64,000 bases of DNA, taken from positions 10,142,821-10,206,820 of the forward strand of contig CM055823.1 in assembly GCA_029582265.1 (NCBI GenBank), written 5' to 3'. The DNA comes from Zoroaster sp. YZ-2022. Its lineage: Eukaryota; Echinodermata; Asteroidea; Forcipulatida; Zoroasteridae. A program made the translations under genes and the position numbers. The notes under the pieces are model-generated. The model did not search any database. It saw only the letters and a list, made by a program, of their open reading frames with translations, and was not told the origin of the DNA. Positions 48,461-59,882 of this stretch are shown piece after piece (position 1 is the stretch's first letter; every line of letters begins with the position of its first letter).

Positions 48461-50076
48461 TGTGACGCAACACCCCTAGGGAGGGATTGTCGCGCGGACG
48501 GCCTCTGACCGGAAAAGTCCCCGAGCGGTTAGGAACGTATCCGTTGGGATAGCAGTATACCGTCCCGATGAATGAATACAATTGCTCTGAGATCACGCTA
48601 TGAAAAAGGTCAATAGGATACAAGTTGTGTATTTCTATAACAAATAATACTGGTTTATTCGCAAACAATAAGGCACCTCACCTGGAGGAAGAAGAACAAT
48701 CAGAAGAAGAACAATCATCAATACAGGAAATCATTATAACTACATGAAAATCCATGGCACATCGATGAGGGGTCACTGGCACACGGTGGAGGGGAACTTG
48801 ACACCAAATGTGCACCTACGGCACCCCGCACCTGAGGGGTCACCACAAGTACACAATTATATATCTATATCTATATCTATATTTTTAAGTTAAGTGCTAG
48901 TCCAGATGCATCAATTTAAGGGGCTTTACTGTCTTTGTACTGGAGGTGCACAGCAACAGATACCACACAGGCCAATAAAATTACAAAGGAGGGGCAGACA
49001 CCCCAATACACATACGATGGGGCCCCTCAGCTCGAGGAACCACTACTCGTATGTTCCCCAAGTCTGAATTAATGGTTTATGCAACACATGCAACCCTTAA
49101 CGTCCCTCTGGTAATTACAACACATGCAATTACAGCTCGACTAGAGAACCGATACACAAGCCCCAGTGAGGTGACACCTAGCCCCTTATCACGACACCTC
49201 AAAAACGCGTGCAACGGATGAACGGCACACAAGAAAACCCAGGGAAAGAATGTCGTATCCGGCCGCCACTTTTTAAGGGCTTTTTTGGATTTTTTTTTGC
49301 AACCACTAACCAGTTAAAAAATGATTCTATCGATTTTTGGTGGTACAGAAAGCGAAAACTATCTATAAAATCCACTTTTATGATGGTTTTTGGACTTTAT
49401 TTCCCTTCTAAAAAAGTCCTCCCCTTCAGAAAATAGAAGGATCCTATTATAGTTGCCACTGCGCATGTACAATGACTGTGTTGGTCACTAATTGTGGAGT
49501 TTACAAGATCAGACTGACATGACTGAGGAAGTCATCGTATGCCAAAAATGCCTGATTTTTCATGAAATAAATATCCTGGAATAATTTGAAGTATATGTCC
49601 ATCATCATCCATATGTTCTCCACCTTACTAGGTAGGTAAGATTACTTCATCGGTTATATTGAATGAGAAAAAGTGGCGGTCGGATACGACATTCTACCCA
49701 AACCCAGAAATTCCTCGACAGTAAGCCACCTTACAAAGTATTAAGTACAACACATGCACAATATACAATGCTCCTGGACTTACCACTTATATAGCACTAC
49801 ACCCTCGGGCTTATGACTTGAACGTACGGTCTCTTTTACGACTTTTTACGACTGTGCGAGCTAACTCTATTATCACGACTACTCTCTACAAGTTCACGGC
49901 AACAACTGACCCCAAATCTACATACAATGCAATGCGCTATGATCTGCGCTCCAAAACTGGTGCTCGCTGGCTGCGTGCTGCGGCATCGCCTTATCGCGCA
50001 CGGAACCAGCGAATCCCTCACCAAGGATATACCATTATATAAAAGGGTAGAAAATACAAACTGCTGTTGCGTCACA
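48461..50076. mobile_element. Probable solo LTR (1.6 kb)
   Basis: It starts TGTGACGCAACA and ends TGTTGCGTCACA, that is, TG...CA inside a 12-base inverted repeat. Both sides are flanked by ATAT (48457-48460 and 50077-50080), which fits a 4-bp target duplication. TATA-like sequence (cttatatagc) lies at 49788-49797. There are no gag or pol frames inside, so if this is an LTR the internal part has been lost by recombination. A DNA transposon with short inverted ends is the alternative. It carries a nested MITE at 49247-49695. Confidence 0.55.
49247..49695. mobile_element. MITE nested in the solo LTR
   Basis: The left end is agaatgtcgtatccggccgc cactttttaa and the right end is the inverted aaaaagtggcggtcggatac gacattct, about 28 bases with one mismatch. 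The 390-bp interior has no transposase. Confidence 0.72.
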
Positions 50077-50525
50077 ATATGCCAGTTGTTCACCACATGT
50101 TCTATTTAGCCGGGGGTATATCCCAATGAGCGACGTTCGATATCCAGTACTTCGTTGACTCAAGATCACTGTAAAAGGGATCACTGTAAAAGGATCACTG
50201 TAAGATATGCTCTAAGCAAATATCAATGTTTGACCTTTCACCATTTTAGAGAGGCTATATCATAAGGAAACTAAACAACATCAATTTTATTATCATAAAA
50301 CAGTCACTTTATCCAAACTCCTTTTGTCTCAATTTCAGAAAGTTAAGGTCCACTGAAGGAAAACAAAGGGTCCTCTTACATTTACACGAGCAACAACGCA
50401 CATATTTCTGGTGTTAATTAGACAACTTTTGGACAATAGTTGGTTGATGTTGTTTACTAATGGCATGACTTTGTAAGGGAAACATCTGAGAAATGAGGAT
50501 CAATTATTTTCATCCAGTGCACCAG
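50077..50525. other. Unexplained DNA before the EGF exons
   Basis: Nothing beyond a short repeat of gatcactgtaaaag at 50164-50200. Confidence 0.4.
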
Positions 50526-50592
50526 ACTGCATTATATCCTGTGAGAATGGAGGTACACTGGATAATGGCATTTGTGTTTGATAAGAATATCC
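50526..50592 (+). pseudogene. Decayed EGF-like exon
   Basis: After acaccag-like sequence (gtgcaccag), the bases read C-I-I-S-C-E-N-G-G-T-L-D-N-G-I-C-V then two stops. This is the same pattern as the first half of the intact EGF exon 80 bases downstream (C-A-L-F-C-E-N-G-G-I-L-D-N-D-T-C-Q-C). The second half, with the CxC and WxGxxC segments, is lost. It is a relic of an exon duplication. Confidence 0.7.
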
Positions 50593-50668
50593 CGACGTGC
50601 CATTTGTTTTTAAAGAGTAAAATAAATAATACATTTGACTTGACTTTGGTGACTATTTATCTTTTCAG

Positions 50669-50761
50669 AGTGTGCACTGTTCTGTGAGAATGGTGGTATT
50701 CTGGATAATGACACCTGTCAATGTGATTGTGATCAAAACTGGAGCGGTGAAAACTGTAGTC
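50669..50761 (+). CDS. EGF-like exon 1
   Basis: A 93-base phase 1-1 exon (acceptor tatcttttcag, donor gtaagt) encoding one compact EGF-like module: CALFCENGGILDN, then DTCQCDCDQNWSGENCS. All six cysteines are present, in the order C-x3-C-x10-C-x-C-x-C-x8-C. The last spacing and the WSG turn are those of EGF domains, while the short C3-C4 spacing gives a small loop. Such modules mediate binding in extracellular or membrane proteins. It belongs with the EGF exons at 55678, 57991 and 58257, which have the same phase. Intron 1 after it is about 4.9 kb and full of repeats. The start and end of the gene are not in view. Confidence 0.88.
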
Positions 50762-50894
50762 GTAAGTAAAATAGCAAAGAAACTTGTGTTGTTGTCCCAG
50801 GAAAATAAACAAACAAACGATCGAACAAACAAACGAACGAACGAGCACTAATGTGGCAAACATTTCACGAGAAAGACATACTCAGAATACAATA

Positions 50895-53484
50895 AATGTA
50901 TTATACACATTGCCCACTATCCAATGACAATGGATGCAGCCTAATACTAGACCTGCGTAGCTCCTATACTGTATTATACACATTGCCCACTATCCAACGA
51001 CAATGGATGCAGCCTAATACTAGACCTGCGTAGCTCCTATACTGTATTATACACACTACCCACTATCCAATGACGATGGATGCAGCCTAATACTAGACCT
51101 GCGTAGCTCATATACTGTATTATACACACTACCCACTATCCAATGACGATGGATGCAGCCTAATACTAGACCTGCGTAGCTCCTATACTGTATTATACAC
51201 ATTGCCCACTATCCAACGACAATGGATGCAGCCTAATACTAGACCTGCGTAGCTCCTATACTGTATTATACACACTACCCACTATCCAATGACGATGGAT
51301 GCAGCCTAATACTAGACCTGCGTAGCTCCTATACTGTATTATACACACTGCCCACTATCCAATGGCGATGGATGCAGCCTAATACTAGACCTGCGTAGCT
51401 CCTATACTGTATTATACACATTGTCCACTATCCAATGACAATGGATGCAGCCTAATACTAGACCTGCGTAGGTCCTATACTGTATTATACACATTGCCCA
51501 CTATCCAATGACGATGGATGCAGCCTAATACTAGACCTGCGTAGCTCCTATACTGTATTATACACATTGCCCACTATCCAATGACAATGGATGCAGCCTA
51601 ATACTAGACCTGAGTAGCTCCTATACTGTATTATACACATTGCTCACTATCCAATGACGATGGATGCAGCCTAATACTAGACCTGCGTAGCTCCTATACT
51701 GTATTATACACACTGCCCACTATCCAATGACGATGGATGCAGCCTAATACTAGACCTGAGTAGCTCCTATACTGTATTATACACATTGCTCACTATCCAA
51801 TGACGATGGATGCAGCCTAATACTAGACCTGAGTAGCTCCTATACTGTATTATACACATTGCTCACTATCCAATGACGATGGATGCAGCCTAATACTAGA
51901 CCTGCGTAGCTCCTATACTGTATTATACACACTGCCCACTATCCAATGACAATGGATGCAGCCTAATATTAGACCTGCGTAGGTCCTATACTGTATTATA
52001 CACATTGCCCACTATCCAATGACGATGGATGCAGCCTAATACTAGACCTGCGTAGCTCCTATACTGTATTATACACATTGCCCACTATCCAACGACAATG
52101 GATGCAGCCTAATACTAGACCTGCGTAGCTCCTATACTGTATTATACACACTACCCACTATCCAATGACGATGGATGCAGCCTAATACTAGACCTGCGTA
52201 GCTCCTATACTGTATTATACACATTGCCCACTATCCAATGACAATGGATGCAGCCTAATACTAGACCTGCGTAGGTCCTATACTGTATTATACACACTGC
52301 CCACTATCCAATGACAATGGATGCAGCCTAATACTAGACCTGCGTAGCTCCTATACTGTATTATACACATTGCCCACTATCCAATGACAATGGATGCAGC
52401 CTAATACTAGACCTGAGTAGCTCCTATACTGTATTATACACATTGCCCACTATCCAATGACGATGGATGCAGCCTAATACTAGACCTGCGTAGCTCCTAT
52501 ACTGTATTATACACATTGCCCACTATCCAATGACAATGGATGCAGCCTAATATTAGACCTGCGTAGGTCCTATACTGTATTATACACATTGCCCACTATC
52601 CAATGACGATGGATGCAGCCTAATACTAGACCTGCGTAGGTCCTATACTGTATTATACACACTGCCCACTATCCAATGACGATGGATGCAGCCTAATACT
52701 AGACCTGCGTAGGTCCTATACTGTATTATACACACTGCCCACTATCCAATGACAATGGATGCAGCCTAATACTAGACCTGCGTAGGTCCTATACTGTATT
52801 ATACACACTGCCCACTATCCAATGACGATGGATGCAGCCTAATACTAGACCTGCGTAGGTCCTATACTGTATTATACACACTGCCCACTATCCAATGACG
52901 ATGGATGCAGCCTAATACTAGACCTGCGTAGGTCCTATACTGTATTATACACACTGCCCACTATCCAATGACAATGGATGCAGCCTAATACTAGACCTGC
53001 GTAGGTCCTATACTGTATTATACACACTGCCCACTATCCAATGACAATGGATGCAGCCTAATACTAGACCTGCGTAGGTCCTATACTGTATTATACACAC
53101 TGCCCACTATCCAATGACGATGGATGCAGCCTAATACTAGACCTGCGTAGGGTCCTATACTGTGTATTATACACACTGCCCACTATCCAATGACGATGGA
53201 TGCAGCCTAATACTAGACCTGCGTAGGTCCTATACTGTATTATACACACTGCCCACTATCCAATGACGATGGATGCAGCCTAATACTAGACCTGCGTAGG
53301 TCCTATACTGTATTATACACATTGCCCACTATCCAATGACAATGGATGCAGCCTAATACTAGACCTGCGTAGGTCCTATACTGTATTATACACATTGCCC
53401 ACTATCCAATGACGATGGATGCAGCCTATTACGCGTAGGTCCTATACTGTATTATACACATTGGCCATTATCCAATGACAATGG
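50895..53484 (+). repeat. 73-bp minisatellite, about 35 units, in EGF intron 1
   Basis: The unit includes tgtattatacacattgccca, ctatccaatgacaatggatg, cagcctaatactagacctgc and gtagctcctatac. It varies mainly at three sites: attg/actg/acta, acaatgg/acgatgg, and gtagctcc/gtaggtcc/gagtag. The gtaggtcc form completes the palindrome GACCTgcgtAGGTC. From about 52540 onward all units have the ggtcc form and mostly actgccc, whereas the left half is mixed. Confidence 0.97.
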
Positions 53485-53492
53485 AGACGTGC

Positions 53493-55010
53493 TAGGTGTT
53501 CGGGAGGAGGTAAAGGTCAAATTGGGGTCACCTTTGCGTAAAATTGTTTTGACAATTATCGATCTGTACAATGGTGCAAAGATTGTGAATTTACCTCTGG
53601 TGGATGATTTTCTTTTAATATTAAACTTTGACTTCCGGTTTGGACAGGAAGTAAAGGTCAAATTGGGGTCACCTTTTTGTAAATATTATTTGACAATTAA
53701 CGATCTGTACAATGGTGCAGAAACTGTGAATTTACCTATTGTGGTTGTTGTGATATGATTTTTTTAAATATTGAACTTTGACTTCCGGTTTGGACAGGAA
53801 GTAAGGACAAATTGGGGTCACTTTTTGTAAATATTTTTTTACAATAATTAACGATCTGTACAATGGTACAAAAATTGTGAATTTACCCCTTGTGGTTGTT
53901 GAGATATGATTTTTTTTATATTAAACTTTGACTTCCGGTTTGGACAGGAAGTAAAGGTCAAATTGGGGTCACCTTTTTGTAAATATTATTTGACAATTAA
54001 CGATCTGTACAATGGTGCAAAAACTGTGAATTTACCTATTGTGGTTGTTGTGATATGATTTTTTTAAATATTGGAATTTGACTTCCGGTTTGGACAGGAA
54101 GTAAGGACAAATTGGGGTCACTTTTTGTAAATATTTTTTTACAATAATTAACGATCTGTACAATGGTACAAAAATTGTGAATTTACCCCTTGTGGTTGTT
54201 GAGATATGATTTTTTTAAATATTAAACTTTGACTTCCGGTTTGGACAGGAAGTAAAGGTCAAATTGGGGTCATCTTTTTGTAAATATTTTTGACAATTAA
54301 CAATCTGTACAATGGTGCAAAGATTGTGAATTTACCTCTGGTGGATTATTTTTTTAATATTAAACTTTGACTTCCGGTTTGGACAGGAAGTAAGGACAAA
54401 TTGGGGTCACCTTTTTGTAAATATTTTTTTTCAATAATTAACGATCTGTACAATGGTACAAAAATTGTGAATTTACCCCTTGTGGTTGTTGAGATATGAT
54501 TTTTTTTAATATTAAACTTTGACTTCCGGTTTGGACAGGAAATAAAGGTCAAATTGGGGTCATCTTTTTGACAATTAACAATCTGTACAATGGTGCAAAA
54601 ACTGTGAATTTACCTCTTGTGGTTGTTGAGATATAATTTAAAAAAAATTAAACTTTGACATCCGGTTTGGACAGGAAGTAAGGTCAAATTGGGGTCACCT
54701 TTTTGTAAATATTTTTTGACAATTAACGGTCTGTACAATGGTACAAAAATTGTGAATTTACCTCTTGTGGTTGTTGAGTTATGATTTTTTTAAATATTAA
54801 ACTTTGATTTATCGTAATTCGATATCTGATGACCTCATCATGACGTCACAAATTGTTTCATCTACGTGTTAAGTTCTAAGTATATGCCAAGTTTCAAGTT
54901 CATGTGAAGTTTGCAAGTATGTGTTTTTTTGTAGACAATCGATCCGAAGAAGAAGAAGGGGAAAAAAAACGAACAAAAACAAAAACAATAGGTGTTTCGG
55001 GCACATACCC
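53493..55010 (-). mobile_element. Reverse-oriented Helentron/HINE-like copy
   Basis: Read on the minus strand, a truncated head (ggtatgtgcccgaaacacct at about 55008 downwards) is followed by the leader (cacatacttgcaaacttcac; tgacgtcatgatgag), eight 148-bp units (54800-53510) and the far motif cccgaacacctag. The terminal hairpin after that motif is missing. It lies hard against the right end of the 73-bp array, in EGF intron 1. Confidence 0.8.
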
Positions 55011-55677
55011 TAATTAAATATCGTCAAACATGTTCTTGAATGCATAATAAAGTGACGAAATCTCCACACATACAATAAACTAATCATGTTGTAAAAATGT
55101 TTGGTGAACACTAATACGGCAACGATTTTGCAGAAGAGACGTGCTAAAATGCAATAAGACATTGCTCTTAATGGGGTCCATCATTTAAAGGTGTGTAGCC
55201 TAACTACTTGACATGAAACGTTGGCCCTAGACGCTATATATTGCATTAACAGTTTATCTCATGTAGTACACTTGGTCACACGATACAAAATACATTAATA
55301 TTATAATGTACACTTTGTAATGAGTTGTGATTTACCGAACTAAAAGATCCATCCTTTACAAAATCGCACCCTGTACGTCCAAGTGAAACCCAGACTGCAG
55401 ATTCCATTCAGGTTTGGCATCGTAACATTGGGCGTGAACCCTGACTCCCTAACATGCATTTTGGCTGCGAATTTCGATTTTTCGAATAGCAAATAACTAA
55501 TTAAATACATACTGATCACTTTTTAGTTAAATATCAAGGAACTTTGTACCATCTCCAATGGAACAATGCGCTTGGAGTTTTTGTTTCCGCAGATGATAAG
55601 CGTGTCAATGCAATTGATAATAATCTTATATATAATTTAAACAAATAATATTTTACAACCCTGCCTTTATTTTCCAG
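55011..55677 (+). other. Intron DNA, duplicated further along
   Basis: Non-coding. Stretches here (for example cattcaggtttggcatcgta and tgtttggtgaacac) recur at 56150-56475 (ttcaggtttagcatcgtaat; tgtttggtgaacttc), so intron DNA was copied along with the EGF exons. Confidence 0.65.
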
Positions 55678-55770
55678 AGTGTACGCTGTCCTGTGATCAT
55701 GGTCAACTCAATGATCAGACATGTCAGTGTGAATGTGACGAAGGCTGGATTGGCAATTTATGCTCAATAG
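55678..55770 (+). CDS. EGF-like exon 2
   Basis: A 93-base phase 1-1 exon (acceptor tttattttccag, donor gtacat) encoding CTLSCDHGQLNDQTCQC then ECDEGWIGNLCSI. It has six cysteines with the same spacing as exon 1 and the aromatic/glycine turn GWIG. The end of the exon and the next 150 bases of intron resemble those after exons 3 and 4, showing that exon and intron were duplicated together. Confidence 0.88.
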   Translation, partial: SVRCPVIMVNSMIRHVSVNVTKAGLAIYAQ

Positions 55771-57029
55771 GTACATACAAACTATGGGATGTGCATTGCA
55801 AAAACTGACGTGTTCAAAACTATATGGTGTTCGTGTTGGGCAGTTCACTCAATATAAACACCATGGAAGAATAAAGTTGACATCACTGGTGTTATTTGAA
55901 TAAGGGACATTTAAATTATGTCACATTTACATTTCACATTAAAGTTAAAGTACACCAATCGCTTTACATAATTACCAAATTATCTTCTAACAATCACCCT
56001 GACAAATAATTCCTAATTTTAAAATCTATCAATCAAATTATTTAAAACAATTAATAGTTGATTTCTGCACATATTTCATATTCCTCATAAAGTATATTGA
56101 TTGCGTAATGTGAAGAAATCTCTTGAAAAATGTTAAACTAATTATATTGTAAAAATGTTTGGTGAACTTCCAAATAATTTATTGCAAAAAATACTAATGT
56201 TTTGAATGTGGCAAAAATTTTGCGGAAAAAACGTGCCAAAAATACAAAAATAAATCAATATAATATTGGTCTTTATGGTAAGAGATTGGCCCTATACGCT
56301 ACAAAATGCATAACTAGATTACATCATGATGTAACATTTGTGATGAGACTTTGTGATTTACCAAACTAAATCATCTCATCCATACTTGTGATGAAATCGT
56401 ATCCTGTCCTAGTGATCCCCGGACTGCCACTTCCCTTCAGGTTTAGCATCGTAATATGGGGTGTGATCCCTGGCTACACGAAATGGGTTAAATGTATGGG
56501 TTAAATGACTTCTGACTAGCACCCCCTGAACAAAGATATTGACCAAATCGGTAGACCGCCTATATAGGGCTATATTGCTCAGCTGGTATAGAGTAATGGT
56601 ACGGTCATTGAGAGGCCAGCGCAGGTCAGTGTAGAAGCCAGGATTTGAAAATAGGGCGTCCAGATTTGTTATTCTATGAAAAACAGTGTCCAAGTGTTTA
56701 ACTTCCAATACTTTTTGCATGTGTTTTACAAATAAAACAGGGTATCCATTTAGCAAACAGGATGTCCAAAAGACACCCAAAGGTATTGCTGGCTAATACT
56801 ATGTCGCAGGTTCAAATCCTTCTGCAGTCAAATTTCGTTGTTCACATTCAATATGTTATAGTTTTCGTAAATATCGGTTTTCGTTTTGGCATGTTATATC
56901 ATAAAGGGTCATATTATTAAACCACAGTCATCGGCAAAGACATGATAAGTAGTTTCGATAATGACATCTAATTATTTCATCGAACAATTAATTATTTATG
57001 TCACTGAGCCTTTGGAAAGTGGTCAACAG
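55771..57029 (+). other. EGF intron 2, first part
   Basis: No coding content that I can support. The frame at 56409-56780 on the minus strand lacks motifs and overlaps DNA shared with 55400-55470. Confidence 0.5.
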
Positions 57030-57104
57030 AAACACTAAAATGGAGGCACGCTGGACAGTGGTCATTTTTGTGACCCGAACTGAAGTGGCAATGTACCGGA
57101 AAGT
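57030..57104 (+). pseudogene. Second decayed EGF-like exon
   Basis: After ggtcaacag, the frame N-G-G-T-L-D-S-G-H-F-C-D-P-N, stop, S-G-N-V follows the EGF exon pattern. The tryptophan codon of the WSG turn has become TGA, and the first two and last cysteines are gone. A gaaagtaac sequence stands where the donor should be. It lies between the intact exons 2 and 3. Confidence 0.65.
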
Positions 57105-57990
57105 AACCTAATTACTTATCTCTTCGAAGTACATCTTGACATTTATTCAGAGACATCATATTTCAATAATAATAACTGTCATTTCTACAGCGCCTTTTCC
57201 AGAGTATATTGCGCTCAGAATTGCATGAATCAATTCAATGACAAATCTGCAGCATTTTCTCTATGTAGACAAATGGAGTATAAAGGACACAGCTTTTATA
57301 GTTCATCAGTGTTTTAAAGGGGGACTGACATCCTTTACTTAAGGCGTTTTGTAATAAAATATTGTTTTTGAGACGCACCTGTGTCTATTTAATCATTGAT
57401 TTCTGAGTACAAGTATTTTAAAACAATGTTTGAAGTGTTTGGGGGAGGCAACCCCGCCCCATGGTGGAAGCTTCATTTGCATAAGATATGTGACGTCAGG
57501 TCGAGAAGATTCGATGTGTAAATGATGTATATTTACATACATACACATTCTCACACGTAGCGTCGATTTCAGTAAAGTGGTCAGGTCCATCGGCTCACAC
57601 AGTTTTGTGCAGCGATCATTTCGAGCCGAGTTTTGAGCCGAATTTCTCTTCCCGACATGACGTCACGAACAGCTCCTCCGTGCAGGGCGTGAACAACTAG
57701 TAAAAGTGGGGGACATTTTTACAATGGTAAAATAACACTCTCAAAAACAATAAAAACACAAAACAAAAATTGTATTGATCTTTTACTGATTTAAAATAAT
57801 AAAACGATCACATATTTAACTGTTTGATTTAAATCCACGACAGTCCCCCTTTGAGGGAACAATGCACTTTGAGCTGAAATAATAACAATAACTGCCATTG
57901 TTTTTTAATGTTTCCGTAGATAATAAGGTTGTGGATACAATCGAATAGAATTTCATCAATAATAATGTACAACCCTGACTTTATTTCCAG
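57105..57990 (+). other. EGF intron 2, last part, with a LINE tail fragment
   Basis: Bases 57163-57230 (aataataataactgtcatttc tacagcgcc) resemble the microsatellite-plus-tail end of the CR1/L2-like LINE at 62855-62905 (aataatagacatttgtaaag cgcc). The rest is not recognised. Confidence 0.5.
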
Positions 57991-58080
57991 AGTGTGCGCT
58001 ATCCTGTGAGAATGGTGTGCTCAGTGATCAGAAATGTCAGTGTGATTGTTCCGGCGGCTGGAGTGGTAATTTATGCGCAG
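57991..58080 (+). CDS. EGF-like exon 3
   Basis: A 90-base phase 1-1 exon (acceptor ctttatttccag, donor gtacgt) encoding CALSCENGVLSDQKCQC then DCSGGWSGNLCA. It has six cysteines and the usual spacing, with one codon fewer than its neighbours in the loop after the second cysteine. Exon 4 begins only 177 bases later and is nearly the same, so the pair is a young tandem duplication. Confidence 0.9.
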
Positions 58081-58256
58081 GTACGTATAAACTGTGGGAT
58101 ATACACTGCAAAAACTGTGAGAGTTAAAATTACCCAAGTGGTGTAGGCAGTTCGCTCAATATGAATACCGTGGAAGAATAACGTTGATATCACTGAAATA
58201 GAATCTCATACATGGTTTAAACCAATAATAATGTACCACCCTGACTTTACTTCCAG

Positions 58257-58349
58257 AGTGTGCGCTATCCTGTGAGAATGATGGTTCGCTCAATGATCAG
58301 ACATGTCAGTGTGAATGTCTTGGAGGCTGGAGCGGCAATTTATGCGCAG
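58257..58349 (+). CDS. EGF-like exon 4
   Basis: A 93-base phase 1-1 exon (acceptor actttacttccag, donor gtacgt) encoding CALSCENDGSLNDQTCQC then ECLGGWSGNLCA. All six cysteines are present. The acceptor context and the downstream intron (gtacgtacaaactatg ... cagttcgctcaatatgagca) match those of exons 2 and 3. No further exon of this gene could be recognised before the retroelements that start at about 59139, so the gene continues beyond the window or is interrupted here. Confidence 0.9.
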
Positions 58350-58472
58350 GTACGTACAAACTATGCAGTATGCATTGCACAAACTGGGAGAGACAACAGT
58401 TCGCTCAATATGAGCACCACTGAATACCTTTAACATGCCTCACTGGTGTTATTTGATCAAGGAACATTTAAA

Positions 58473-58680
58473 GGGACAATATCGTCACGATCAGAACAGA
58501 CATTCCACAGGGCATGGAATCGGTGTCCTAGTTTAAGATGAAGACAGTGACTGAAAATTACTGGCTCATTTATGCAGCAGCGACGATAATATGACCTAAT
58601 CATGTGAGGTATTATTTTCAGTCATTGAGTTAATCTAAAACTGGCACTCCGATTCCATGCCCTGTTGATCGTGACAATCC
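58473..58680. mobile_element. Palindromic MITE, best preserved copy
   Basis: The left arm is gggacaatatcgtcacgatc ... gggcatggaatcggtgtcct and the right arm is gattccatgccctgttgatc gtgacaatcc. The inner arms are cagtgactgaaaat / ttattttcagtcattg. About 208 bp, almost wholly self-complementary. Confidence 0.8.
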
Positions 58681-59138
58681 TCATAAACTATGTCACATTT
58701 ACATTTCACATTAAAACCAAAGAACACCAATTATTTTCTATATTGTCTAAATGCTACCCTGACAAATTATTCCTCCTAAAGTGCTTTCATTTTTGAGAAA
58801 ATTTCTAAAATCGCCACTTTGTCCAACAGTTTCTCAATTTCATTCGTGCCAATCAAATGAGCTGAAACAATAAATATTTTTTCACGCATTTTATGATCCT
58901 CAATGTATGATTCTATGATAATCAAAATCATGAATTTATCATTTGATAAATCAAATTTTATTTGGTGAACTTGCAAAGAATGTTCACATACTAATATTCA
59001 CAAACAAATAAATATTTCAAATCGACAAATATTTGACGGAAAGACATGTTCAAAATAATTGTAATAGATGTAGCATAATATTATTAACAGGAGTAGGTCC
59101 TATAATGTCATGCATTCAACTATAAGCTATAAATGTAG
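58681..59138. other. Unexplained DNA
   Basis: Part of 58680-58760 resembles 55915-56000 (tcacatttacatttcacatt aaa), again intron-type repeated DNA. No gene. Confidence 0.45.
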
Positions 59139-59227
59139 TGTTGTAACATGTTATAGCGCCCTCATGTGATTCAATAAATACAAGCTCTCTCTTATATGGC
59201 GTCTTCATAGAACGTGTCTATATCACA
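59139..59227 (+). repeat. Candidate 5' LTR of the gypsy element
   Basis: It starts TGTTGTAACATG and ends in CA, is 89 bp long, and contains an AATAAA signal (59184-59189). It is followed by tagtgtcagaagt, of the kind seen at primer-binding sites of Mag-type elements, and then by the gag start at 59264. No 3' LTR exists here to confirm it, because the element is truncated. Very short LTRs are known in Mag relatives. Confidence 0.5.
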
Positions 59228-59263
59228 TAGTGTCAGAAGTAAAAGCCTTCAAACTCGCTAAAA

Positions 59264-59784
59264 ATGGATAAAATAGAGCTTCCAAAAGGATTGTCATTGC
59301 AGGGAAACCTAGCGGACAACTACAAATGGTTTTTACAAAGATATGACCTATACATGCTCGCCACGGGGGAAACACAAAGCCTGAAAATCAGAAAACGGCA
59401 ATGTTCCTAACCATGGCAGGAGAAGACGCGCTACAATTGTACAACACTTTCAAGTGGGAGCAACCGGACGACAAAGAAAAGCTTGCCAAAGTCAAGGAAA
59501 AGTTTGCAGAACACTGCAAATCCAACACATCACAAGCATTCCTGAGACATCAATTCTTCAAACGGAGTCAACATGAAGGTGAGACCGTTGACCATTTTGT
59601 CACAGCATTGAAAACGCTGGCCAAAGATTGTGACAGTCTCATACGGGATAACATAATATGTGGTGTGACCAGTGATATTGTCAGTGAGCGAATGCTTAGA
59701 GAAAGCAACATAGATTTGACCAAAGCTATAGAGATCTGTCGTGCTGTAGAGGCAATCAAGATGCAGATAGAAAAGTCTCAGTAA
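59264..59784 (+). pseudogene. gag: gag of a Ty3/gypsy (Mag-like) retrotransposon, frameshifted
   Basis: It starts at ATG 59264 (MDKIELPKGLSLQG...). The first frame ends at about 59408, and the next frame (from 59401 or slightly before) continues the capsid-type helical sequence, with FLTMAGEDALQLYNTF and HQFFKRSQHEGETVDHF, typical of gypsy Gag. A one-base deletion near 59365-59375 explains the switch. The frame ends at 59784, just before the zinc-knuckle region in the next open frame. Gag would have packaged the element's RNA. With the frameshift the copy is inactive. Confidence 0.8.
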
Positions 59785-59882
59785 CAAAGCAGAAAATCAG
59801 ATGAGACAACAGAAGTCCATAAAATTGGATTAAGTCTAAACAAAAACATAAAGGAACAAAAAAAAAAAAAAGCCCAGGTCCA

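Noticed and set aside
50895..53484. CRISPR-like array
   Set aside because: The 73-bp units follow each other with no unique spacers, in eukaryotic intron DNA.
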